Source: JBEGTT01 sp041179245 (GTDB taxonomy: Bacteria > Pseudomonadota > Gammaproteobacteria > Burkholderiales > Rhodocyclaceae). Taken from it: DNA of 12,383 nucleotides. The DNA lies in assembly GCA_041179245.1 (NCBI GenBank), contig JBEGTT010000076.1, positions 1-12,383 of the forward strand, given 5' to 3'. Both the position numbers and the translations under genes were made by a program. This document shows positions 1-5,418 of the stretch, in pieces. The notes under the pieces were generated by a model that ran no database searches, had not been told where the DNA came from, and saw only the letters and a program-made list of their open reading frames with translations. Each line of letters starts with the position of its first letter. Position 1 is the stretch's first letter.

Positions 1-9
1 GGGGATCAT
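1..9 (-). CDS. Start of a further downstream gene (5' three codons only), possibly FlhB-like
   Basis: An ATG at 9-7 overlaps the TGA stop of the FliK-like gene in an ATGA arrangement and opens a frame reading Met-Ile-Pro before the window ends. A four-base stop/start overlap is typical of translational coupling. From memory of betaproteobacterial flagellar clusters, the gene after this FliK-like protein is often a short protein resembling the FlhB/YscU C-terminal domain. Identity cannot be shown from three codons, so only the likely existence of a start is claimed. Confidence 0.3.
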
Positions 10-1187
10 TCATCGGCTTGCTCGTCAGGCAAGTCTTGCTCAGCTCCTGCATGCGTAACACCAAACATTGCAAGATATAGGCCCGCATCGTCCAACTGCT
101 GATTTAAGGCTGGGCCACCGAGTGAAAGTTGAATCTCGGAATCGATATCTCCTGTCTGGATTTGTACGTCAATCTGGTTATCACCACGCAAGCGAAGTGT
201 GGCCGAGATATTTCCTAGTGTCGGTAATTGCAATTTCAAGCTTGTTTGCCAGCGATACTCGTCTTCGTCGTTATTGCCGCTTTGCGGGCTTCCTTGATCT
301 GAAATTTCCCATTCCATCGCTTGTCCTGGCCAAGCAGTTCCTTGCCAAGCGTAATTTTGGCTAGCAAACGCCTCTAACTGTTGTTGCACGATAGGGTTGA
401 GTGAGGGTGGGATGGCATTGTTTGCCGGTCGATTTGAGGTAAGCGAAGAAGGGTCAAGCAACTTCTCGGTAACCCTATCGGCGTCTGTTGGGGTTGCCGT
501 TGTCGCCACAGAATCCGGTTGTACTGTGTGGTGCAGCGCGCCATCAAAAGGATTGTTACTCGGGTCTGAAAGTATAGATGACTTGGTTTCTACTGAGGAA
601 AACTGTCCCTGAGGCTCAGACAGAAGCATTGCCGTTGGTAACTTGCCTTCGGCCCACGCAACTTGATGTGACTCATAGAACATGCCGCTTTGAACAATCG
701 ACTGCTCAAGCGCGGGGGCTATGTCAGCGCCACGCGTTGGCAGTGCTGTAAAAAGGGGCTGGTTTCCATTGAGGACTAATGAAGGAGGTTTTTGTCCTTC
801 TTTACCTGGTGGCGACAGCAGGTCACTGATTAACTGGCCTGTTTTGCTCAGTGAAGTCGCTACCGATTCACGTGTAATACCTTCTGTGGAACTGCTTTTG
901 GGCTGAAGGAGAGCAAAAGCAATATGTCCATCATTTTCAACCACTTCCAGTTCTAGCGTGTCGCCGGCTTTGGCCGAATGAGGAAGGGCTAAAACAATGT
1001 CGCGTTGGGCAACGATAGCGCGGTAAGCCCCATTGGGAAGCAGTGACTGGATTTGTGCGAATACCCGTTGGCCGGGTACTAAATCAGCTAGTGCATCTTT
1101 GAGCTTTCGAACGGGGAGCGTAGCTGAAACGCTATCGTTCGCCTGTTTTATACGGCTCGCAACATCGGCTGGAATGATGTTGAACAC
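6..1187 (-). CDS. fliK: FliK-like flagellar hook-length control protein
   Basis: This 393-residue protein has the layout of secreted hook-length control proteins. A conserved N-terminal part (about 28-96) contains the segments LVPGQRVFAQIQSLLPNGAY and LPHSAKAGDTLELEV. A long low-complexity middle (about 97-300) is rich in Ser, Pro, Thr, Gln and Asn. A C-terminal beta-rich domain (about 313-378) has LPTLGNISATLRLRG, as in the Flg_hook domain. FliK proteins are exported during hook assembly and act on FlhB to switch substrate specificity. The start is GTG at 1187-1185; an in-frame TAA lies nine bases upstream, so no longer form is possible. No good Shine-Dalgarno is visible, and the gap to the fliT-like stop is 22 bases, so coupled translation is likely. 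This could be a second FliK-like paralogue rather than the main FliK; a canonical fliK would normally sit in a fliF-type cluster, which is outside this window. Confidence 0.72.
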   Translation of the reverse strand: MFNIIPADVASRIKQANDSVSATLPVRKLKDALADLVPGQRVFAQIQSLLPNGAYRAIVAQRDIVLALPHSAKAGDTLELEVVENDGHIAFALLQPKSSSTEGITRESVATSLSKTGQLISDLLSPPGKEGQKPPSLVLNGNQPLFTALPTRGADIAPALEQSIVQSGMFYESHQVAWAEGKLPTAMLLSEPQGQFSSVETKSSILSDPSNNPFDGALHHTVQPDSVATTATPTDADRVTEKLLDPSSLTSNRPANNAIPPSLNPIVQQQLEAFASQNYAWQGTAWPGQAMEWEISDQGSPQSGNNDEDEYRWQTSLKLQLPTLGNISATLRLRGDNQIDVQIQTGDIDSEIQLSLGGPALNQQLDDAGLYLAMFGVTHAGAEQDLPDEQADE

Positions 1188-1209
1188 TGGTTTTTAGCTC
1201 AGTGGCAGT

Positions 1210-1467
1210 CTATTTGCTCAGAATCTTAACCAAAGCGTGAATTTCATCACGGCGACGTACGGTCATATCCATTGCGGTATTGATGGCAGCGAGAACCTGC
1301 TCAAGGGTGTTTCGTGCGTAAACCTGTAAAGCGTCAGATGCTTGCAGTAATTCGTGAACACGCTGCTGCAGCAGAGAAACATCATCCCACAGCTCCTTGT
1401 CGGCGGCATTAACCAGTTGATGCGAAAGTTCCAGCAATTGTTTAGATGCAGCAGTGTCAGTTAGCAT
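1210..1467 (-). CDS. fliT: FliT-like flagellar export chaperone
   Basis: This small 85-residue protein is predicted to be almost entirely alpha-helical. It has Leu-rich heptad-like spacing and the FliT-like pattern of an aliphatic helix followed by 'AADKELWDDVSLLQQR' (about residues 21-36). FliT binds the FliD cap protein before export and, in enteric bacteria, also inhibits FlhDC. Its place directly after fliS, three bases downstream of that stop, supports the assignment, since sequence similarity in this family is weak. At 85 residues it is shorter than the roughly 100 to 120 residues usual for enteric FliT. AGGGAA lies about nine bases before the ATG, inside the end of fliS. It could be another helical flagellar chaperone; position is the main evidence. 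Confidence 0.68.
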   Translation of the reverse strand: MLTDTAASKQLLELSHQLVNAADKELWDDVSLLQQRVHELLQASDALQVYARNTLEQVLAAINTAMDMTVRRRDEIHALVKILSK

Positions 1468-1470
1468 CTT

Positions 1471-1866
1471 TTACTGTTCCCTAGGGGCAATTTCTTCCCA
1501 AGCGCTTCGAATTTCAGCGAGGAGCAAGGCAACTTCATCTAAGGCGCCAACATCATTTTTCAGATTGGCGTGTAACAAGCGCATGCTCATATATTCATAG
1601 AGTGCGGCAAGTTTTTCCGATAAGTCCCCCACACTTCTATCTAAGCTGGCGAGTAGCCCATTGTTGATGATGTCGATAGCCTTCGAAATAGCCTGTGACT
1701 TACCAAAAAGGTTTTCTTGGCGAATAGATTCTTTAGCGAGAGCAACACCGCTCTCAGCGCCTTGAAATAACAAGAGCACAAGCCGATGCGGGTCTGCCGA
1801 TCGCACAGCACTTTCTAGGCCAATATCGGCATATGCTGCTGCCGGACTCAAGGATTTTCCGAACAT
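1471..1866 (-). CDS. fliS: FliS flagellin export chaperone
   Basis: FliS is a cytoplasmic helical-bundle chaperone that binds the C-terminal D0 helix of flagellin, prevents premature polymerisation and delivers flagellin to the export gate. The 131 residues match the family well: an N-terminal AYADIGLESAV segment, then DPHRLVLLLFQGAESGVALA (about 25-44), the basic/aliphatic helix with KAIDIINNGLLASLDRSVGD, then LYEYMSMRLLHANLKND (about 89-105) and a final helix ending in SAWEEI. Length is normal. It begins 18 bases after the fliD stop and lies three bases before the fliT-like gene, the usual fliD-fliS-fliT order. Its Shine-Dalgarno is weak (GAAAG about eight bases before the ATG), so coupling to fliD is plausible. 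Confidence 0.95.
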   Translation of the reverse strand: MFGKSLSPAAAYADIGLESAVRSADPHRLVLLLFQGAESGVALAKESIRQENLFGKSQAISKAIDIINNGLLASLDRSVGDLSEKLAALYEYMSMRLLHANLKNDVGALDEVALLLAEIRSAWEEIAPREQ

Positions 1867-1884
1867 ATTGATGACTTTCGATTT

Positions 1885-3258
1885 TTAGAGTTTGGCTAGT
1901 GCCTGTGTCAGGTAGGTGCTGGTGGTGCTCATTCCCGACACAATCGTATCCAAACTGGAAAATTGTGCTCTGTAGCGTTTCTCAATGGCAGTTAAGCGGA
2001 GTTGCATTGTGTCTTGGCGACTGATGTAGTCTTTCACCATCAGTTTTAGACTATCTGTTTTTGACGGCATCATCCCACCCGTGGTGGTCATTGCTGATGT
2101 TTTGGCATAAAGGGCAGTGGATGCACTGGTCAGCACGCTCATTGCACTGGTGGAATCTTTGCTGATCGCGGTAGTTAATTTCGCTGAATCAAGCGCCATG
2201 CTTCCATCTTTTTGGAACGAAATACCCAAATCTGCTAGTCGGGAATAGGTGCCCACTGAGGATCCATATGAGGCACCAATCGTACTACTAAGTTGGCTCT
2301 GTAGATTTCTGACTGCGGAATCACCGGTTAATGTGCTTCCCACTTTATTGGTGGCATCGTAGGCGGTTAGTGATTTTATTTTAGTATTCAGGGCGTTATA
2401 GGCGGTGACGAAGTCAGTGACGGCTGTTGTTGTGGTGCTGGTGTCGCGGGCTACTGTCAACGTTGATGTTTTTGTGCCAAGTGGATCAGCCTGAAGCAAG
2501 TTAACTGTTACGCCGGGTATGGTGGTGGAGTCAGAATTGCTTTTAGAGGTAATCGCCTGTCCGTCAATTGTGTAGGTGGCTGACTGGGCTAGCTGGGGTG
2601 GAGTGGTGTCCCCGAAGGCTGAAAGTGCAGCGGGTGCTGCGCCGTAGGATGTTGTGCCATTGGTGCCACCGTTCGTTCCACCCGTCAGGTTAAATGCAAT
2701 GGGTTTGCCTGTGTCGTTGGCGGTCAAGGTCAAGATGCTATTTGTTCCAGTATTGATGATCGATGCTGTGGCCCCTACGTTAGCACTGTTAATGGCATCG
2801 CGCCAATCGCCGAGTGTTGCTGTAGCGCTACTCATAGAAATGATGCTGTTTGTGCCACCATCAATACTAATTCCAATGTCGCCATTCCCGATTACTGTAC
2901 TTACGCCGGTTGTCGACGGAATAACAGCTTGTTTTTTTTCTGCTGTTGCAAGTTGCGTTACCGCAATATTGTAGGTGCCTGCGCCTGCTGTGCTGCTGGC
3001 GGTAGCTGTCAGTACACTCGTATTGGAGCTAGTTGGCTTATAGGCCGCTAGCGTGTTGGTACTTTTCATCGTTGATAACTTGCTGGAAAGCGTATCCAGT
3101 AAGCTACTTAGGCTACCGTAAGCTGAAATCTTGGTTTCAACGGCGGATTGCTTGGTTTTCAAAGCAGTGAGTGACTGTTTTTCAACCGTCATTAATTGGG
3201 TAACGATAGCTTCGGCGTTAATCCCGGAGCCAACACCTAGCGAAGAAATAGCAGCCAT
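1885..3258 (-). CDS. fliD: FliD flagellar filament cap protein (HAP2)
   Basis: FliD forms the oligomeric cap at the filament tip, where it promotes folding and insertion of exported flagellin. The 457 residues start with the typical ISSLGVGSGINAEAIV segment (FliD_N, about 1-100: helical D0/D1, Ser/Thr-rich). A variable region follows with a short Gly/Thr/Asn repeat (GGTNGGTNGTT at 193-203). FliD_C runs from about 225, with ATYTIDGQAI then PGVTVNLL, to the helical C-terminus ending TYLTQALAKL. No signal peptide is expected because export is through the flagellar type III system. Length is usual for proteobacterial FliD. The gap to the flaG stop is 57 bases and holds only a weak GGGTG ribosome binding site and no clear promoter, so it is probably transcribed with the flagellins. 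Confidence 0.96.
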   Translation of the reverse strand: MAAISSLGVGSGINAEAIVTQLMTVEKQSLTALKTKQSAVETKISAYGSLSSLLDTLSSKLSTMKSTNTLAAYKPTSSNTSVLTATASSTAGAGTYNIAVTQLATAEKKQAVIPSTTGVSTVIGNGDIGISIDGGTNSIISMSSATATLGDWRDAINSANVGATASIINTGTNSILTLTANDTGKPIAFNLTGGTNGGTNGTTSYGAAPAALSAFGDTTPPQLAQSATYTIDGQAITSKSNSDSTTIPGVTVNLLQADPLGTKTSTLTVARDTSTTTTAVTDFVTAYNALNTKIKSLTAYDATNKVGSTLTGDSAVRNLQSQLSSTIGASYGSSVGTYSRLADLGISFQKDGSMALDSAKLTTAISKDSTSAMSVLTSASTALYAKTSAMTTTGGMMPSKTDSLKLMVKDYISRQDTMQLRLTAIEKRYRAQFSSLDTIVSGMSTTSTYLTQALAKL

Positions 3259-3315
3259 GATTTACACCCAATATTCCGTTAATAGCATAATTTGATCGCT
3301 GGTGCGAACAGCTTC

Positions 3316-3462
3316 TTAGGCCTGTTGCTTGATCAACAAACCTTTAAATTTATCCAGCGCCTTGGCAAGCCCTAACGCTTCTTCAGAAGGAAACTGCATT
3401 AGTACATCTTTGGTTTGCTTGTCGATTACGTTAACGACAGTTCTGCCAGAATCTTGATCCAT
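3316..3462 (-). CDS. flaG: Very short FlaG family protein
   Basis: This 48-residue reading frame between the second flagellin and fliD matches the conserved C-terminal core of FlaG: DSGRTVVNVIDKQTKDVLMQ followed by FPSEEALGLAKALDKFKGLL. FlaG influences filament length in some bacteria; its molecular role is poorly defined. FlaG proteins usually have about 110 to 140 residues with an extra variable N-terminal part, which is absent here. An in-frame TAA lies 15 bases before the ATG (cga taa aca gta aac agc ATG), so an N-terminal extension in this frame is excluded. The ATG is 25 bases after the flagellin stop, without a good Shine-Dalgarno, so it may be translated by coupling to the flagellin. 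Its position just before fliD is the standard flaG position. It could be an N-terminally eroded remnant, but the core domain looks intact and under selection. Confidence 0.82.
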   Translation of the reverse strand: MDQDSGRTVVNVIDKQTKDVLMQFPSEEALGLAKALDKFKGLLIKQQA

Positions 3463-3487
3463 GCTGTTTACTGTTTATCGTTTTTTG

Positions 3488-4315
3488 TTACCCCTTCAGG
3501 AGTGACAACACGCTATTGGGTAGCGAGTTGGCCTGAGACAACATCGCTGTACCGGCTTGTTGCAGAATTTGCGCACGGGTCAAACTTGCTGTTTCTGCTG
3601 CGTAATCGGCGTCCATAATCCGGCTCGCTGCGGAAGCTTGGTTTTCCTGCGAAATTTGCAGAATGGAGATAATCCCTTCAAATCGCGACTGCGCAGCGCC
3701 GTAAGTTGAACGTTGTGTACTGAGTGAATCAAGTGCTGTGTCGATAGCAGTAATCGCCGATGATGCATTAGTCCCACTTGTGCCGCTAACCGATGACATT
3801 GAAAATCCAGCGTACATCCCGGATAAATTTGTGGTCGTGACGTTAACCGTCTCGCCTGAGTTGGCACCAACCTGAAAGGCAAGTGTCCCAGCATCCGTGG
3901 ATAACACTTTTAAACCATTAAACGAAGTCTGTGTGTAAATTCGGCTTACTTCATCAGACAGCGCTGTAAACTCTGTTTGCATCTGCCCTCTGTCGGCAGA
4001 AGTGTTTGATGCGTTGGCTGATTGAACTGCCAAGTCACGCATGCGCAACAAGTGATCCTTGATTTGCCCTAAAGCCCCTTCAGCTGTCTGCGACAAAGAA
4101 ATGGCATCGTTCGCATTTCTGATCGCGACAGTCATACCCCTTGACTGTGCTGTCATCCGGGTGGCGATCGCCAAACCGGCAGCATCATCTTTTGCACTAT
4201 TAACCCGTAACCCTGACGACAACCGCTCTAAAGAAGTTTTTAAACTATTCTGCGACGTATTCAGGTTTCTTTGCGCATTTAGCGACGGAATATTGGTGTT
4301 AATAATTTGGGGCAT
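3488..4315 (-). CDS. fliC: Flagellin (promoter-distal copy of a tandem pair)
   Basis: A 275-residue flagellin with the conserved N-terminal D0/D1 helices (INTNIPSLNAQRNLNTSQ, LERLSSGLRVNSAKDDAAG, about 5-50) and the matching C-terminal helices (SRIMDADYAAETASLTRAQI, then QQAGTAMLSQANSLPNSVLS). The central part (about 165-195) is a short Ser/Thr/Gly-rich turn region, so domains D2/D3 are lacking, as in many betaproteobacterial flagellins. The protein is exported without a signal peptide through the flagellar type III apparatus. Start: ATG with AGGAGT five bases upstream. No sigma-28 site is seen in the 97 bases before it, so it is probably expressed by read-through from the upstream flagellin. 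Ser/Thr residues in the central region are possible O-glycosylation sites, given the glycosyltransferases nearby. Against the other flagellin, I count about 47 substitutions over 275 ungapped positions. Confidence 0.97.
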   Translation of the reverse strand: MPQIINTNIPSLNAQRNLNTSQNSLKTSLERLSSGLRVNSAKDDAAGLAIATRMTAQSRGMTVAIRNANDAISLSQTAEGALGQIKDHLLRMRDLAVQSANASNTSADRGQMQTEFTALSDEVSRIYTQTSFNGLKVLSTDAGTLAFQVGANSGETVNVTTTNLSGMYAGFSMSSVSGTSGTNASSAITAIDTALDSLSTQRSTYGAAQSRFEGIISILQISQENQASAASRIMDADYAAETASLTRAQILQQAGTAMLSQANSLPNSVLSLLKG

Positions 4316-4320
4316 GGATC

Positions 4321-4326
4321 ACTCCT
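4321..4326 (-). promoter_or_regulatory. Ribosome binding site of the second flagellin
   Basis: AGGAGT on the minus strand, five bases before the ATG at 4315. The same hexamer and nearly the same spacing occur before the other flagellin, so the leader end was kept after duplication. Confidence 0.8.
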
Positions 4327-4349
4327 AACGGTTGTGTTAATCACCGCTG

Positions 4350-4380
4350 GCCCGCTTTTGGACTATCCAAAAGCAGGGGC
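4350..4380 (-). other. Strong stem-loop between the two flagellin genes
   Basis: Positions 4354-4374 form a perfect nine-base-pair inverted repeat (GCTTTTGGA / TCCAAAAGC) around a three-base loop. Flanking CCC (4351-4353) and GGG (4376-4378) can extend it across a one-base bulge. On the flagellin transcript it lies in the spacer after the first flagellin stop. No U-run follows on the minus strand, so it is not a typical intrinsic terminator; an RNA-stabilising or processing hairpin that adjusts the ratio of the two flagellin messages is more likely. This is inferred from structure only. Confidence 0.6.
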
Positions 4381-4412
4381 GGCGATTAAACCCACCGAAC
4401 CCCTATGGAAGC

Positions 4413-5240
4413 TTACCCTCGTAACAGTGTCAAAATACCGTTAGGCAACGAGTTAGCTTGAGCCAGCATTGCTGTACCAGCCTGTTGCAAAATCTGTGCC
4501 CGTGTTAGGTTTGCCGTTTCTGAGGCGTAGTCAGCATCCATGATCCGGCTGGCCGCTGCAGATTGGTTCTCTTGCGATGTTTGCAAGATGGAAACAATAC
4601 CGTCGAAGCGAGACTGGGCTGCACCGTATACTGAGCGCTGTGTACTGAGTGAATCCAGCGCTGTGTCGATGGCGGTCATTGCAGATGTCGCCCCTGTTGC
4701 CGTAGTTCCGCTAAGGCTTGAGCCTGAAATGCCCCCGTAAATCCCAGCTAAACTAGTTGTGACGATGTTAACTGTTTCGTTAGCGTTGGCGCCAACTTGG
4801 AAAGCATTAGTGCCTGCACCGGTATCCAGAATCTTGATGCCATTAAATGAAGTGCTAGTGTAAATACGGCTAACTTCGTCTGACAGCGCCTTAAATTCAG
4901 TCTGCATCTGACCTCTATCGGCCGATGTGTTCGATGCATTAGCTGATTGAACCGACAAATCACGCATCCGCAACAGGTGATCTTTGATCTGACCAAGCGC
5001 CCCTTCAGCCGTTTGCGCCATCGAAATACCATCGTTGGCATTACGGATCGCAACAGTCATACCCCGAGATTGGGCTGTCATACGAGTGGCAATCGCCAAA
5101 CCGGCAGCATCATCTTTGGCGCTATTAACACGCAGACCAGATGACAGACGTTCTAGAGATGTCCTCAGGCTGCCCTGTGATGTAGACAGATTACGTTGAG
5201 CGTTTAGGGACGCGATATTGGTATTAATTACTGCAGCCAT
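4413..5240 (-). CDS. fliC: Flagellin (promoter-proximal copy of a tandem pair)
   Basis: A 275-residue flagellin starting MAAVINTNIASLNAQRN and ending NSLPNGILTLLRG, with the canonical D0/D1 N-terminal (about 1-140) and C-terminal (about 195-275) helices and a short central Ser/Thr/Gly region instead of D2/D3. The reading frame extends six codons further upstream, but the ATG at 5240 is chosen. It is preceded by GAGGAG six bases upstream and gives a product that aligns end to end with the neighbouring flagellin without gaps. The gene has its own sigma-28 promoter at 5334-5360, the only one seen in the flagellar block, so this is likely the main filament subunit and the driver of the downstream genes. 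It follows directly after the large glycosyltransferase gene. Central-region Ser/Thr residues are candidate glycan attachment sites. Confidence 0.98.
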   Translation of the reverse strand: MAAVINTNIASLNAQRNLSTSQGSLRTSLERLSSGLRVNSAKDDAAGLAIATRMTAQSRGMTVAIRNANDGISMAQTAEGALGQIKDHLLRMRDLSVQSANASNTSADRGQMQTEFKALSDEVSRIYTSTSFNGIKILDTGAGTNAFQVGANANETVNIVTTSLAGIYGGISGSSLSGTTATGATSAMTAIDTALDSLSTQRSVYGAAQSRFDGIVSILQTSQENQSAAASRIMDADYASETANLTRAQILQQAGTAMLAQANSLPNGILTLLRG

Positions 5241-5246
5241 GATGGA

Positions 5247-5252
5247 CTCCTC
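5247..5252 (-). promoter_or_regulatory. Ribosome binding site that fixes the flagellin start at 5240
   Basis: GAGGAG on the minus strand with a six-base spacer to the ATG at 5240. It decides against the in-frame ATG at 5258, which lies upstream of it. Confidence 0.88.
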
Positions 5253-5262
5253 TATCAATAAA

Positions 5263-5322
5263 TAGGCTTTTGGCCTAGCGCCTAGTTGCGCGGTTGGGTT
5301 CTAAAAGCCTGAAATCTCAGGC
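5263..5322 (-). other. Structured 5' leader of flagellin mRNA (hairpins)
   Basis: Two clear inverted repeats lie in the leader. At 5307-5322, GCCTGA and TCAGGC pair around a four-base loop and begin about five bases after the inferred transcript start, followed by UUUU. At 5263-5277, TAGGC and GCCTA pair around five bases, just before the ribosome binding site. A third short one, CTAG-GCG-CTAG (5275-5285), shares bases with the second, so the two are mutually exclusive. A 5'-terminal hairpin of this kind usually protects mRNA from decay. Translational control is possible but not shown. Confidence 0.5.
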
Positions 5323-5333
5323 CCTTGTTTGGT

Positions 5334-5360
5334 TTATCGGATACTGCATTCGAAACTTTA
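5334..5360 (-). promoter_or_regulatory. FliA (sigma-28) promoter of the flagellin operon
   Basis: On the minus strand, TAAAGTTT (5360-5353), 11 bases, then TCCGATAA (5341-5334). The enteric FliA consensus is TAAAGTTT-N11-GCCGATAA, so this differs at a single base with exact spacing. Transcription would start near 5327, giving a leader of about 87 bases before the flagellin ATG at 5240. AT-rich tracts lie upstream (about 5361-5410). The site means the flagellin and probably the downstream flaG, fliD, fliS and fliT genes belong to the late flagellar class, switched on after hook completion when FlgM is exported. Confidence 0.93.
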
Positions 5361-5418
5361 ATGATTTTTTGAGCTAAATATCAGGTGGCAATTTTTGCCG
5401 TTAGTTTTGTGTCTTTTG

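Noticed and set aside
2654..2974. A 106-codon plus-strand open frame antisense to fliD
   Set aside because: The hydrophobic translation is the expected complement of Ser/Thr/Gly/Asn-rich coding; it shows no ribosome binding site or recognisable motif.
3580..3894. A 104-codon open frame on the minus strand inside the second flagellin
   Set aside because: It lies in another frame of a clearly real flagellin, has no ribosome binding site, and its Arg/Gln/His-rich translation resembles no protein family. A comparable out-of-frame stretch at 4748-5053 in the other flagellin gives an unrelated sequence.
4316..4412. A separate sigma-28 promoter for the second flagellin
   Set aside because: No TAAA followed at the right distance by CCGATAA-like sequence was found in the spacer on the minus strand.
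5241..5258. Flagellin start at the upstream in-frame ATG (5258)
   Set aside because: It would place the GAGGAG ribosome binding site inside the coding region and add six residues absent from the paralogue and from flagellins in general.
5303..5322. Leader hairpin plus UUUU as an intrinsic terminator
   Set aside because: It starts only about five bases after the predicted transcript start and has a short U-run, so a 5' stabilising hairpin is the better reading.
5387..5399. GGCAA/TTGCC inverted repeat after the large glycosyltransferase gene as an intrinsic terminator
   Set aside because: The stem has only five pairs and no U-run follows on the minus strand, so read-through into the flagellin operon cannot be excluded, but a terminator is not supported.
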